A stretch of 64,000 bases of DNA from Tessaracoccus sp. OH4464_COT-324 (lineage in GTDB: Bacteria; Actinomycetota; Actinomycetes; Propionibacteriales; Propionibacteriaceae). The notes beneath the pieces are model-generated. The model saw nothing but the letters and a program-made list of their open reading frames with translations. It searched no databases and was not told where the DNA came from. Each line of letters begins with the position of its first letter. Within the stretch, counting starts at the first letter, position 1. Location of the stretch: NCBI RefSeq assembly GCF_003932855.1, contig NZ_RQYZ01000001.1, forward strand, positions 124,001-188,000, in the 5' to 3' direction. Shown piece after piece: positions 33,984 to 45,582 of the stretch. The translations under genes were made by a program, and so were the position numbers.

Positions 33984-34985
33984 ATGCTCGACGACCGCAA
34001 GCTCAACGTGCTCAAGGCAATCGTCACCGACTACGTGGCTAGCAGGGAACCCGTCGGTTCCAAGGCCTTGGTGGAGCGCCACCGGCTCAACGTGTCGGCG
34101 GCCACCGTCCGCAACGACATGGCCGTGCTCGAAGAAGAGGGCTACATCACGCAGCCGCACACCAGCGCTGGCCGGATCCCCACGGACAAAGGCTACCGGC
34201 TGTTCGTGGACAAACTGGCCCGCATCAAGCCGCTGTCGGCTGCCGAGCGGCGCGCGATCTCGTCGTTCCTCGACGGCAGCCTGGACACGGATGACCTGGT
34301 GGCCCGCACCGTGCGGCTGCTGGCGGAACTTACCCACCAGGTGGCGATCGTCCAGTATCCGGTGACGCAGCGCGGGCTCATCCGCCATGCCGAGTTGGTC
34401 ACGCTCAGCCCGGAGCGTGTCATGGTGATCATCGTCACGGCGTCAGGCAGGGTGGATCAGGCGATGGTGGAGATCTCGATTCCCGCGGAGGCCCTCGGCG
34501 ACCTGCGTGCGAGCATCGTCGGATCGGTGATCGGCCGCACACCAGCCGCCGCAGCGGACGCGCTCGGCAAGGCGCTGGACGCCGTTCGCCCGGAATATCG
34601 GCCGCTCGCGACGCGCCTCATCGCCACCACGCTGGAACTGTTGGCGGCGGAGCCCGCGACGCACGTCGTCGTGGCCGGGGTGCCGAACCTGGCAGGTGGG
34701 GTCTTCGACAACCTGCGTCCGCTGCTGGAGGCGCTGGAAGAGCAGGTGGTTCTGCTGCGCCTCCTCGCGGAGGCGGCGAGCGACGACATCACGGTGCGCA
34801 TCGGTCAGGAGAACACCGCCGACGGCTTCCAGACGACCAGCCTGGTGGCTAGCGGCTACGGCCCCGGCGGCGGGCTCTCGGCCAGCCTCGGCGTCGTCGG
34901 ACCAACCCGGATGGACTATCCGGCCACCATTGCCTCCGTGCGCGCAGTCGCGCGCTACGTGAGCCGTTTCCTCATGGAAGGTTGA
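33984..34985 (+). CDS. hrcA: Heat-inducible transcription repressor HrcA
   Basis: Represses heat-shock genes by binding CIRCE; needs GroEL for activity (333 aa). N-terminal winged helix ([40 protein letters not shown]), then the GAF-like domain ([22 protein letters not shown]). I chose ATG 33984, four bases after AGGAGG, over an in-frame start at 33969 that lies inside the CIRCE. Followed by dnaJ, the typical actinobacterial hrcA-dnaJ2 order. Confidence 0.95.
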   Translation: MLDDRKLNVLKAIVTDYVASREPVGSKALVERHRLNVSAATVRNDMAVLEEEGYITQPHTSAGRIPTDKGYRLFVDKLARIKPLSAAERRAISSFLDGSLDTDDLVARTVRLLAELTHQVAIVQYPVTQRGLIRHAELVTLSPERVMVIIVTASGRVDQAMVEISIPAEALGDLRASIVGSVIGRTPAAAADALGKALDAVRPEYRPLATRLIATTLELLAAEPATHVVVAGVPNLAGGVFDNLRPLLEALEEQVVLLRLLAEAASDDITVRIGQENTADGFQTTSLVASGYGPGGGLSASLGVVGPTRMDYPATIASVRAVARYVSRFLMEG

Positions 34986-34995
34986 TTCACGAACA

Positions 34996-36179
34996 GTGAG
35001 CATGAAGGACTACTACGCCATCCTGGGCGTCGAGCGTGACGCCAGCCCCGAGGCCATCAAGAAGGCCTACCGCCGTAAGGCGATGAAGGTGCACCCCGAT
35101 GTGGCGCCGGACGACGAGAACGCCGCCGAAAAGTTCAAAGAACTGAGCGAGGCCTACGAGGTGCTGAGCGATCCCAACAAGCGTGCAATCTTTGATCGAG
35201 GCGGCGACCCGACGCGCTCGGGTGGGGGCGCGGGAGCCGGGTTCTCCGGCTTCGGCGGCGGTTTCGCGGGCGGCTTCGACTTCTCGAACCTGGTCGATGC
35301 CATGTTCGGCACGCAGACGGGGCGCGGAGGGCCGCGTTCCCGAGTGCGACGCGGTAAGGACGCACTCGTGCAAGCTCGGCTGGAGCTGTTCGAGGCAGTC
35401 TTCGGCACCACGAAGACCATCAAGGTGGACACCGCAGTCGTTTGCCCGAAGTGCACGGGCGCGGGTAGCGAACCCGGCTCCGAGCCGGTCACCTGCAAGA
35501 CCTGCGACGGGCATGGCGAGATCATGCAAATTCAACGCAGTTTCCTGGGCGACATCCGCACCACGCAGGCCTGTCCCCAGTGCCGTGGCTTCGGGACGAT
35601 CATCCCCAGGCCCTGCTCCGAGTGCTCCGCAGAGGGCCGGGTCAGGCAGACGCGCACGATATCGGTTCGGATTCCGGCGGGCGTGTCGACGGGCAACCGG
35701 ATCCATCTGGAAGCGCAGGGTGAGGTCGGCCCGGGCGGCGGACCCGCGGGGGACCTGTACGTCGAGTTGCGGGTTGCCGGACACGAGACCTTCCGCCGGG
35801 ACGGGGACAACCTTGAGGCGGTATTGAGTGTGCCCATGACCGCTGCCGCGCTCGGCACGACGGTGGAGCTCGCCACGCTGGAAGCCGAATGGGAGAAATC
35901 CGATCCGGCACAGCGCAGCGTGAACGTCGAGGTTCCGGCCGGGACCCAGTCGGGCACCCGAATCGCGATCAAGGACCGTGGCGTTCCCCGGTTGCGCGGG
36001 ACGGGGCGCGGCGAGCTCGGCATCACCATCCTTGTTCGGACGCCCACAAAACTCGACGAGAAGCAGCGCGACCTGTTGCGCCAGCTGGCCGAGGCGCGAG
36101 ACGAACTGGATCCGGCCTCGTTCGGCAACCGCGAGCAGCGCAGCGGCGGATTCTTCGGCTGGATGAAGGACAGACTGTC

Positions 36180-36183
<4 letters not shown>
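34996..36183 (+). CDS. dnaJ: Chaperone protein DnaJ (DnaJ2 type)
   Basis: Hsp40 co-chaperone (395 aa) that stimulates the DnaK ATPase. J domain with the HPD motif (residues about 35-37), Gly-rich region ([18 protein letters not shown]), four zinc-binding CxxCxGxG-type repeats ([32 protein letters not shown]; the last has A for G) and a C-terminal substrate domain. Start GTG 34996 or ATG 35002; I took GTG because MS-x-DYY is the usual N-terminus. Overlaps rsmE. Confidence 0.95.
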
Positions 36184-38101
<1,918 letters not shown>

Positions 38102-38179
38102 GCGCAGGTCAGGGCGCTGATGGCTTGAGAATCGCCCGAACCGGTGCGCCGCAACCTGGTGCGACTTTCGCAGCAAGGC

Positions 38180-38641
38180 CTAGCGGGCGACGTCGGTCTC
38201 CTGCACGCCGAGCGCGGTGAGGAAGGCCGTCGGGTCATCGATCGAGAAAGCGATTCGACGGCCGTCTGCCAGCTTGAGAGTGACCTCTTCCCCGGACGCT
38301 CGCCACATGTGGTCTCCGCGCCCTTCGTGTCGTCTGCCCCAGCCATGGCCGACCCCGGAAAGGTGGTAGCCGCCGCGTGCAGCCGTGATGAACTCGACCG
38401 GGATGCGATACGGCGGGCCGAACAACAACGAGCCGCGCAGGACCAAATCCTCCGCGTTCAATTCGACGACGAGGCGGGTTCGCCAGATGATCGCGCCGAG
38501 AGCACCGCCCACCGCAATCAGGATCAGACCGGAGGGGATGCTGTTTGGCAGAAGAAGCGCGACGACACCGAATATGGTAGCAACCAACACCGCCAAGAGT
38601 TTGGGTTCTCGACCGACATGAATGACCGCTCTGTACCTCAT
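38180..38641 (-). CDS. Small membrane protein with a PH-like domain, function unknown
   Basis: 153 aa. Two adjacent hydrophobic segments (KLLAVLVATIFGVVALLLP and GLILIAVGGALGAIIW) are followed by a beta-rich domain (RLVVELNAEDLVLRGSLLFGPPYRIPVEFITAARGG...). Typical of short actinobacterial two-TM PH-like proteins. The ATG overlaps the TGA of the upstream transporter gene (ATGA), so the two are coupled. Confidence 0.7.
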   Translation of the reverse strand: MRYRAVIHVGREPKLLAVLVATIFGVVALLLPNSIPSGLILIAVGGALGAIIWRTRLVVELNAEDLVLRGSLLFGPPYRIPVEFITAARGGYHLSGVGHGWGRRHEGRGDHMWRASGEEVTLKLADGRRIAFSIDDPTAFLTALGVQETDVAR

Positions 38642-39345
38642 TCTGGGACGCTTTCGAGTCGTCTGCCGTAGGTTGGTTCGTGTGCTTTCACGAGGCTGAT
38701 CACTCGGTACGTGATGGGCAGTACGGCCACCTCGACCAGTACTTTGTAGGTGTAGCCGAGGACGATGTAGTTGAGCATCGTGCCGCCCGAGATGATGCCG
38801 TAAAAGGCCACCATGCAGAACACGGTGGTGTCCGCAGCTTCGCCCACCAGGGTAGAACCGAGGAGCCTGGCCCAGAGCCCACGACGGGGCGCCAGTTCCT
38901 TCAGTCTGACCAGCACCCACGCGTTGAGCGCCTGCCCCACCAGATAGCCGAGCATGCTGGCCACCACTATGCGCGGCACGAAGCCTAGAATCGCATCGTA
39001 AGCCTCCTGGTTGGGCCAATCGGTCGCCGGCGGTGCGATGCCGACGAGCAGGAAAGTGAAGGAGGCGATCAGCGCCATCACAAAGCCTGCGAGGATGGCT
39101 CTTCGCGCTCCACGCAGGCCGTACACCTCGGCCAGGACATCGCCGATCACGTAGGTCAGCGGGAACAGAAGCGCTCCACCGTCGGTGATGACGGGTAACA
39201 CCGGGAAACCGAACAGTTCCAGCTCCGGGCCGAACTGAATCAGCTTCACTGCAGCGACATTTGAGATAAGCAACAACCCGACGAAAGCCACCACCACAAG
39301 GTCGTAAGCTCCACGAGTAGGCCTGGCGAAACTCATTCTTTCCAT
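38638..39345 (-). CDS. yhhQ: Queuosine precursor transporter (YhhQ family)
   Basis: Polytopic VUT-1/YhhQ-family protein (235 aa) importing preQ0/preQ1 or queuine. Family features: LLLISNVAAVKLIQFGP, DGGALLFPLTYVIGDVLAEVYGL and the EAADTTVFCMVAFYG segment. The neighbouring tgt supports the substrate. The start is ATG 39345 or ATG 39336 (three codons downstream, preceded by GGAAAG). Confidence 0.88.
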   Translation of the reverse strand: MERMSFARPTRGAYDLVVVAFVGLLLISNVAAVKLIQFGPELELFGFPVLPVITDGGALLFPLTYVIGDVLAEVYGLRGARRAILAGFVMALIASFTFLLVGIAPPATDWPNQEAYDAILGFVPRIVVASMLGYLVGQALNAWVLVRLKELAPRRGLWARLLGSTLVGEAADTTVFCMVAFYGIISGGTMLNYIVLGYTYKVLVEVAVLPITYRVISLVKAHEPTYGRRLESVPE

Positions 39346-39421
39346 CGATGGAATCCTAAGCCAATGCGCCCGAATTGCCGACTCTGCCCCACGGCTGGGC
39401 TGAAGATGGCAGGATTGATGT

Positions 39422-39832
39422 ATGGAAGGCGACGAAGCATCGGATCGCGACGAATACGAGGTGGATCAGCTCCAAGCGGCTGATACGCTCATTGATCGCG
39501 GCGTGGACGACGTACTCGACGAGGGCTATGTTGCGCCGGATGGTTGGAGCCCGGCGCAGGGCTTCGGCAACACCCTCGCCGAGATGAGGCAAGGCGAGAG
39601 CTTGGACATGCGGGTCAAGCAGGAGGAGCCAGAACACGATCCGCAGCGCCTAGAAGGCCACTGGAACCCGCTGTACGAGGACCGCGAGGTGGGCGTTCAA
39701 CGCGCCGGGCGTCTGGTCGTGGGCGACGACGGCACTGTTGGCCACGACATGGGTTTCTCAGGTGGCGCGGCCTCTGCAGAGGAAGCAGCGATGCACGTCA
39801 TCGATCAAGAAGCACAACTCGAAGACGATTAA
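39422..39832 (+). CDS. DUF5709 domain protein
   Basis: Acidic 136 aa protein: YEVDQLQAADTLIDRGVDDVLDEGYVAPDGWSP is the DUF5709 hallmark; the C-terminus (AASAEEAAMHVIDQE) is also conserved. Actinobacterial, soluble, function unknown. Five bases before the PhoH gene. Confidence 0.85.
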   Translation: MEGDEASDRDEYEVDQLQAADTLIDRGVDDVLDEGYVAPDGWSPAQGFGNTLAEMRQGESLDMRVKQEEPEHDPQRLEGHWNPLYEDREVGVQRAGRLVVGDDGTVGHDMGFSGGAASAEEAAMHVIDQEAQLEDD

Positions 39833-39837
39833 GCTAG

Positions 39838-40875
39838 GTGCGACGACGAGAGCCGTCGTACCTGCTTGCGAAAGGCAACGCCCTGTCCCGCCTCACCGAA
39901 CAGCCCGGCACCCGCGTGGTGACCGTGCCGCCCTCTATCGACATGATCAGCCTCTTGGGCCCCGGCGACTCCAACCTTCGGGTGCTGGAAGCTGTGCTGG
40001 CCGCCGATCTGCACGTCAGAGGAAGCCAGATAACTCTGTCCGGGTCCACTGCGCAGGTTGCTCTGGCTGCGGACGTGTTAGCGGAACTGATCGCAATCCT
40101 GCGCACTGGCCAGGGCCTGAGTCCGGAGACCGTGGCTCGCGTCGTCGAGTTGGCCGATGAGCCGGGGGCCTCAGCGGTGGAGGTGCTAACCCATGACATC
40201 GTCAGCGCCCGCGGCAAGACGGTGCGCCCCAAGACGCTCAACCAGAAGCGTTACGTAGACGCCATTGACCGACACACCATCGTCTTCGGGATCGGACCCG
40301 CCGGGACCGGGAAGACCTACCTTGCGATGGCGAAGGCCGTGCAGGCGCTGCAAAGCAAACGCGTGAGCCGCATCATCCTCACCCGGCCGGCGATCGAAGC
40401 CGGGGAGAAACTCGGGTTTCTGCCGGGCACGCTGAGCGACAAGATTGACCCGTACCTGAGGCCCCTTTACGACGCGCTGCACGACATGGTCGCGGCGGAC
40501 TCGGTGCCCAAGCTGTTGACCTCGGGCGTCGTCGAGGTTGCGCCGCTGGCGTACATGAGGGGCCGTACGCTGAATGACGCGTTCATCATTCTTGACGAGG
40601 CCCAGAACACCTCGGCTGAGCAGATGAAGATGTTCCTCACTCGGCTCGGCTTCGGCTCGAAGATCGTGGTCACGGGCGATGTCACCCAGATTGATTTGCC
40701 GAACGGTACCCGTTCCGGACTCAAGCTGGTCCAGGGAATCCTCGACGGGGTGGAGGACATCGCCTTTTGCGAACTCACCGCCCGCGATGTGGTGCGGCAC
40801 CAGCTGGTGGGGCGCATCGTCGCGGCCTATGACTCCTACGACAGTGCCCAAGCAGCTAGAAAGGTGCCTCGATGA
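39838..40875 (+). CDS. PhoH family ATPase (PhoL type)
   Basis: P-loop ATPase (345 aa) with an N-terminal KH-like region (RVLEAVLAADLHVRGSQITLSG) and Walker A GPAGTGKTYLA, Walker B FIILDEAQNTS and sensor VVTGDVTQIDLP. Probably takes part in RNA or ribosome maturation with YbeY, encoded next (overlap ATGA). Start GTG 39838. Confidence 0.92.
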   Translation: MRRREPSYLLAKGNALSRLTEQPGTRVVTVPPSIDMISLLGPGDSNLRVLEAVLAADLHVRGSQITLSGSTAQVALAADVLAELIAILRTGQGLSPETVARVVELADEPGASAVEVLTHDIVSARGKTVRPKTLNQKRYVDAIDRHTIVFGIGPAGTGKTYLAMAKAVQALQSKRVSRIILTRPAIEAGEKLGFLPGTLSDKIDPYLRPLYDALHDMVAADSVPKLLTSGVVEVAPLAYMRGRTLNDAFIILDEAQNTSAEQMKMFLTRLGFGSKIVVTGDVTQIDLPNGTRSGLKLVQGILDGVEDIAFCELTARDVVRHQLVGRIVAAYDSYDSAQAARKVPR

Positions 40876-41327
40876 TCGACCTCAACAACGAATCCGGTGT
40901 GGCCGCCGATGAGCAGGGCTTGATCAGATTGGCGCGCTTCGCGCTCGATCAACTGCGGATTCATCCGCAAGCTGACCTGTCGATCTTGCTGGTGGATGAG
41001 GAAACCATGAGCGACTATCACACGCGCTTCATGGATCTCCCTGGGCCGACGGATGTGCTCAGCTTCCCGATGGATGAGCTGCGCCAGCCAGGCGACGATG
41101 AGGAACCGCCGCTCGGTATGCTCGGTGACATCGTGCTCTGCCCGGCAGTGACCGCTCGACAAGCGGCCGAGAACGGCCGCGAGCCGGATGCGGAAGCCGA
41201 ATACCTGCTCATCCATGGGCTGCTTCATCTGCTCGGCCATGATCATGTGGAACCGGACGAGAAGGCCATCATGTTTGGGTTGAACGACAAGATCATCGCT
41301 GCTTGGGCGGTCGCCAGGAACGCTTGA
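40872..41327 (+). CDS. ybeY: Endoribonuclease YbeY
   Basis: Zinc-dependent RNase (151 aa) for 16S rRNA 3'-end maturation and rRNA quality control. The metal motif HGLLHLLGHDH is intact. Start overlaps the PhoH stop; the phoH-ybeY-CBS protein-era order is conserved in many bacteria. Confidence 0.95.
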   Translation: MIDLNNESGVAADEQGLIRLARFALDQLRIHPQADLSILLVDEETMSDYHTRFMDLPGPTDVLSFPMDELRQPGDDEEPPLGMLGDIVLCPAVTARQAAENGREPDAEAEYLLIHGLLHLLGHDHVEPDEKAIMFGLNDKIIAAWAVARNA

Positions 41328-41389
41328 GGGATGCCCGGAGCGCCGGTGCGGCGTTCGCTGAGCGGGAATAGTTAGGGAGAAGAAGCAAG

Positions 41390-42685
41390 TTGGAGTGGCT
41401 GGAACTCGGGACCGCGTTGGCGTTCGCCATCGTCGCAAGCGTCCTCGCCGCCATCGAGATGGCCGCGACTGTGACGACGAAGAGGAGAGCCGAGCGCTTG
41501 GCTGAGGACGGGGTACGTGGAGCACAACGGATCCTGCTGATCGCGCAGGACCCGGCTCCGACGATCAACTCCGTCATGTTCGCCCGGATGGCCTCGGAGA
41601 TTTCTGCAATCACCATCGCGGGTCTCGTGGTCTACCAGCATTTCACCGCGAACTGGTCCCGAGTGCTCACCACGGTGGGCATTATGCTGATCGTCTCGTT
41701 CATCCTCTGGGGGGTGGCCCCCCGAACCCTCGGAAGGCAGCACCCCGTTCGGGTCCTGCAGCTGTTCGGCCCGCTAATCAGCGTTTTGACGGCATTGCTC
41801 GCTCCTGTGGCGCAGCTGATGATCCTGATCGGCAATCTGCTGACTCCGGGCCGTGGGTTCGCCGACGGTCCCTTCGCCACCGAAGCGGAGTTGCTGGATC
41901 TGGTGTCGGCTGCGGAGGAACAGGATTTGATTGAGGCCGACGAGTCCAAGATGATTCACTCGGTCTTTGAGTTGGGCGACACCATCGTCAAGGAAGTCAT
42001 GGTCCCTCGAACCGACATGGTGTTCATCAAATCGGGTCGGACGCTGCGACAATTGCTCAGCCTCGCGCTGCGCTCTGGTTTCTCCCGCATCCCGGTGGTG
42101 GGAGAAAGCAACGACGACATCCTGGGCATCGTTTACCTGAAGGACGTCTCGAAGCGGATCTACGACAACCCCGATGCGGAGCGCGGTGAGAACGTCGATT
42201 CAGTCATGCGCCCCGCCGCATTCTGTCCTGATTCCAAACCGGTTTCCGAGCTGTTACGCGAGATGCAACGCGACCGAAGCCATATGGTGGTGGTGGTGGA
42301 CGAGTTCGGGGGCACGGCCGGGCTGGCCACGATCGAGGACATCCTGGAGGAGATCGTCGGGGAGATCGTGGACGAGTACGATACCGAGATCGAGAGGGTG
42401 GTTGATCTGGGGGACGGGGTTTTCCGTGTTTCCTCGCGGTTGCCCGTGGATGAGATGGGCGAGTTGTTCGATCTCAAGCTCGATGATGAGGACGTGGAGA
42501 CGGTGCTGGGGCTGATGGCGAAGCAGCTCAACCTGGTTCCCATTCCCGGCTCCAGGACCACTTATCAAGGCATCGAGATGGTGGCCGATCGCGCAGTCGG
42601 GCGCAGACATCAGATCGGCACCATCGTCGTGCGCCAGTTGCCCGAAGGGCAGGCGGAGGAAGTACAGGAGGAATTGGATGACTGA
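41390..42685 (+). CDS. CNNM/CorC-type CBS-domain membrane protein
   Basis: Membrane protein (431 aa): N-terminal CNNM/DUF21 domain with about four TM segments (LEWLELGTALAFAIVASVLAAIEM-type start), two CBS domains (VMVPRTDMVFI; SRIPVVGESNDDILGIVYLKD; MVVVVDEFGGTAGLATIEDILEEIVGE) and a C-terminal CorC_HlyC domain. Such proteins are linked to Mg2+ homeostasis. The start is TTG 41390; overlaps era by eight bases. Confidence 0.9.
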   Translation: MEWLELGTALAFAIVASVLAAIEMAATVTTKRRAERLAEDGVRGAQRILLIAQDPAPTINSVMFARMASEISAITIAGLVVYQHFTANWSRVLTTVGIMLIVSFILWGVAPRTLGRQHPVRVLQLFGPLISVLTALLAPVAQLMILIGNLLTPGRGFADGPFATEAELLDLVSAAEEQDLIEADESKMIHSVFELGDTIVKEVMVPRTDMVFIKSGRTLRQLLSLALRSGFSRIPVVGESNDDILGIVYLKDVSKRIYDNPDAERGENVDSVMRPAAFCPDSKPVSELLREMQRDRSHMVVVVDEFGGTAGLATIEDILEEIVGEIVDEYDTEIERVVDLGDGVFRVSSRLPVDEMGELFDLKLDDEDVETVLGLMAKQLNLVPIPGSRTTYQGIEMVADRAVGRRHQIGTIVVRQLPEGQAEEVQEELDD

Positions 42686-43598
42686 GCACCGCTCCGGATT
42701 CGCATGTTTCGTGGGCCGGCCCAACGCGGGCAAGTCCACGCTGACCAACGCTTTGGTGGGGCAGAAGATCGCGATCGCGTCTTCCAAGCCGCAGACCACC
42801 CGACACACGGTTCGTGGCATCGTCACTCGTTCGGATGGTCAACTGATCCTGATTGACACGCCGGGGCTGCACAGGCCGCGGACGCTGCTCGGAGAGCGGC
42901 TCAACGCGCTGGTTTACGACACGTGGGCCGAGGTCGACGTGATCGGTGTGTGCCTACCCGCCAACGAGAGGGTTGGCCCGGGAGACAAACACATCATCAG
43001 GGAAATAGCGGCTCTCCACCACCGCCCCACGCTGCTGGCCCTGGCCACGAAGATCGACACCGTGAGCAAGGAACGACTTCTGGAGCACCTCGCCAGCATC
43101 GACGAGGTTGCCCGGGAGGTGGGCATCGAGTGGGCCGCAGTTGTACCGGTGTCCGCCGCGTCCGGGGAACAGGTGGACGTCGTTGCGGATCAGTTGCTCG
43201 CGCTGCTGCCCGAGGGCCCGGTTTACTACCCCGACGGGGAGATCACGGACGAGCCGGAGGAGATTCTGATCGCGGAGCTGATCCGCGAGGCAGCCCTGGA
43301 GGGGGTGCGTGACGAATTGCCGCACTCGATCGCGGTGCAGATTGACGAGATCATTCCTCGCGAGGGGCGCCCCGCGGACAAGCCCCTGCTTGACGTGTAC
43401 GCCTCCATCATCGTGGAGCGGGACTCGCAAAAGGGCATCATCATCGGCCACAAGGGTTCCCGACTGCGCGAGATCGGTTCTGCTGCCCGCCTGCAGATAA
43501 ACAAGCTCCTGGGCACCCGCGTGCATCTGCAGATCCACGTGAAGGTGCTGAAGGAGTGGCAACGTGACGCCAAGCAGCTGGGCAAGCTGGGCTTCTGA
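42678..43598 (+). CDS. era: GTPase Era
   Basis: Ribosome-assembly GTPase (306 aa) binding the 16S rRNA 3' end. G1 GRPNAGKSTL, G3 DTPGLH, G4 TKID; C-terminal KH domain with KGIIIGHKGSRLREIG. Overlaps the preceding CBS gene by eight bases and is followed by a strong hairpin. Confidence 0.96.
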   Translation: MTEHRSGFACFVGRPNAGKSTLTNALVGQKIAIASSKPQTTRHTVRGIVTRSDGQLILIDTPGLHRPRTLLGERLNALVYDTWAEVDVIGVCLPANERVGPGDKHIIREIAALHHRPTLLALATKIDTVSKERLLEHLASIDEVAREVGIEWAAVVPVSAASGEQVDVVADQLLALLPEGPVYYPDGEITDEPEEILIAELIREAALEGVRDELPHSIAVQIDEIIPREGRPADKPLLDVYASIIVERDSQKGIIIGHKGSRLREIGSAARLQINKLLGTRVHLQIHVKVLKEWQRDAKQLGKLGF

Positions 43599-43600
43599 GG

Positions 43601-43638
43601 TCGACGGTGGGTCCACCGCTCGGCGGACCCACCGTCGA
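43601..43638. terminator. Bidirectional hairpin between era and leuA
   Basis: 14-bp perfect stem (TCGACGGTGGGTCC / GGACCCACCGTCGA) with a 10-base loop, between convergent genes. No T-tract on either side. Confidence 0.75.
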
Positions 43639-43639
43639 T

Positions 43640-45370
43640 TCAGCCGCGGATCGCGCGGTTGACCGCGCTCAGGATCGCCTTCAGTGAGGAGTTGGTGATG
43701 GACGGGTCGATGCCCACACCCCAGAACACCTGGGCGTCCGCCTCCGGGCCGATCTCACACTCGACGTAGGATGCAGCCTGCGCGTCGCCGCCTGCGGTCA
43801 GTGCGTGTTCCTTGTAGTCGAGTACCCGGATGTGCAGGCCCGCGCGGGTCATCGCGTCAATGAACGCGGAGACCGGACCGTTGCCCTCACCCGTGTACAA
43901 CACGTCGACGCCCTTGTCATCGTTGACGATCGCGGTCAGCATGAACTGCCCATTCTGGTCGGTGGACTTCACCTTGGACAGGCTCCAAGCCCCCTCCGCC
44001 AGGTATTCAGCGGAGAAGATATCGAAGATCTGCTGGGGCGTGACCTCGCCGCCCACCTGGTCGGTGTGGGACTGCACAACCCGGGAGAACTCCATCTGCA
44101 ACCGACGTGGCAGATCCATCTTGAACTCGCTCTTCATCAGGTAGGCCATGCCGCCCTTGCCCGACTGCGAGTTGACCCTGATCACGGCCTCGTAGGTGCG
44201 GCCCACATCGTGTGGGTCGATGGGCAGGTAGGGCGCCTCCCAAGCGATCTCGTGCATCGACAGGCCCTGCTCCTCGGCCTGCCGCTCCAAGTCCTCCAGG
44301 CCCTTCTTGATGGCGTCCTGGTGGGAGCCAGAGAACGCGGTGTATACCAGGTCGCCGGCGTAGGGTTGGCGGGCGGGAACGGGCAGGCCGGTGCAGTATT
44401 CGACGGTTCGCTTGATCTCGTCGATTCTGGAGAAGTCGAGCATCGGGTCCACGCCCTGGGTGTACAGGTTCAACGCCAGCGTCACCAGATCCACGTTGCC
44501 GGTGCGTTCCCCGTGGCCGAACAGGCAGCCCTCGACGCGATCCGCGCCGGCCATCTGCCCCAACTCGGCGGCAGCCACCGCCGTGCCACGGTCGTTGTGC
44601 GGGTGCAGTGAGACCGCGACGAACTCGCGATGCTTGACGTTGCGGATGAAGTACTCGATCTGGTCTGCGTAGGTGTTGGGCGTGGAGCGCTCCACTGTGG
44701 CCGGAAGATTGAAGATGATCTCGCGCTCCGGGCCGGGTTGCCACACGTCGCTCACGGCGTTGCAGACCTCCACCGCAAAATCGGTGGGGGTCTGGGTGAA
44801 GATCTCTGGAGAGTACTGGTAACCGAACTCGACGTCTCGCAGGTACCGGTCAGCGTACTTCATCACGAGCTCGGTGCCGAACACTGCCAGATCCTTGCAG
44901 TCGCTCTCCGACATGCGAAACACTACGCGCCGGAACAACTCGGCCGTGGCGTTGTACAGGTGGATGGTGGCGCGCTTGGCGCCGACGATGGACTGAGCCG
45001 TGCGCTCGATCAGGTCGGCCCGGGCTTGGGTCAGGACGGATATGGTGACGTCGTCGGGCACCAGATCGTCCTCGATCAGCTGACGCACGAAGTCGAAGTC
45101 GGTCTGCGAGGCCGAAGGGAACCCGACTTCGATTTCCTTGTAGCCGATGGCGACTAGGAGTTCGAACATGCGACGTTTGCGGCTGGGCGTCATGGGGTCG
45201 ATCAGGGCCTGGTTGCCGTCGCGCAGGTCGGTGCTCAGCCAGCGCGGGGCTCGCTCAATGCGCCTGCTGGGCCAGGTGCGGTCGGGGACATCGACGGGGA
45301 CGAACGGCTTGTAGCGGGCCCAGGGCATCGGGCTGTGCTGTTGAACAGGCTTGGGTTGCGGGCGGGTCAT
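43640..45370 (-). CDS. leuA: 2-isopropylmalate synthase LeuA
   Basis: First enzyme of leucine synthesis: condenses 2-ketoisovalerate with acetyl-CoA (576 aa, the long actinobacterial form). DLRDGNQALIDPM catalytic motif, LHPHNDRGTAVAAAELGQMAGADRVEGCLFGHGERTGN-type metal His block, and a C-terminal LeuA dimer (allosteric) domain. AGAAGGAA precedes the ATG. A leader peptide and attenuator lie upstream. Confidence 0.96.
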   Translation of the reverse strand: MTRPQPKPVQQHSPMPWARYKPFVPVDVPDRTWPSRRIERAPRWLSTDLRDGNQALIDPMTPSRKRRMFELLVAIGYKEIEVGFPSASQTDFDFVRQLIEDDLVPDDVTISVLTQARADLIERTAQSIVGAKRATIHLYNATAELFRRVVFRMSESDCKDLAVFGTELVMKYADRYLRDVEFGYQYSPEIFTQTPTDFAVEVCNAVSDVWQPGPEREIIFNLPATVERSTPNTYADQIEYFIRNVKHREFVAVSLHPHNDRGTAVAAAELGQMAGADRVEGCLFGHGERTGNVDLVTLALNLYTQGVDPMLDFSRIDEIKRTVEYCTGLPVPARQPYAGDLVYTAFSGSHQDAIKKGLEDLERQAEEQGLSMHEIAWEAPYLPIDPHDVGRTYEAVIRVNSQSGKGGMAYLMKSEFKMDLPRRLQMEFSRVVQSHTDQVGGEVTPQQIFDIFSAEYLAEGAWSLSKVKSTDQNGQFMLTAIVNDDKGVDVLYTGEGNGPVSAFIDAMTRAGLHIRVLDYKEHALTAGGDAQAASYVECEIGPEADAQVFWGVGIDPSITNSSLKAILSAVNRAIRG

Positions 45371-45409
45371 GGGGCTTCCTTCTCGTTGTGGGTGCCAGCA
45401 CGGCGATCA

Positions 45410-45453
45410 CCGCAGCGAGCAGGCCGGCTAATCAGGACGGGGCCTCGCTGCGG
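45410..45453 (-). promoter_or_regulatory. Attenuator hairpin in the leuA leader
   Basis: On the minus strand CCGCAGCGAG (45453-45444) and CTCGCTGCGG (45419-45410) are perfectly complementary (10 bp). The first arm lies within the leader-peptide reading frame, just after the Leu codons; the second lies before leuA. Ribosome stalling at the Leu codons would mask the first arm and change the fold. There is no T-tract, so termination or translation control are both possible. Confidence 0.6.
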
Positions 45454-45479
45454 CAGACAAGGAGAAACAGGTGTGCCAC
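45432..45479 (-). CDS. leuA leader peptide (15 aa)
   Basis: GTG at 45479 opens a 15-codon frame reading (f)MAHLFLLVCRSEAPS then TGA. It has three Leu codons within four (CTG TTT CTC CTT), the pattern of leucine attenuators. TAGATT lies seven bases upstream (45487-45492) without a clear ribosome site, so the mRNA may be leaderless. It sits 61 bases before leuA. No protein evidence; the call is by composition and position. Confidence 0.65.
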   Translation of the reverse strand: MAHLFLLVCRSEAPS

Positions 45480-45582
45480 GAGCCTCAATCTAGCAGCGGG
45501 GCGGGTGCGCGGGTGCTGCTTCCGCACTGTGGACAGCACGGTTCCGGGGTAGGGGTCCAGTTGCTGAAATGGCTCACCACTC

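Noticed and set aside
39346-39421. preQ1 riboswitch upstream of yhhQ
   Set aside because: No preQ1-type aptamer sequence is visible in this 76-bp divergent gap.
43805-44611. A 268-codon open frame antisense to leuA
   Set aside because: Shadow of leuA codon bias; the sense gene has all catalytic motifs.
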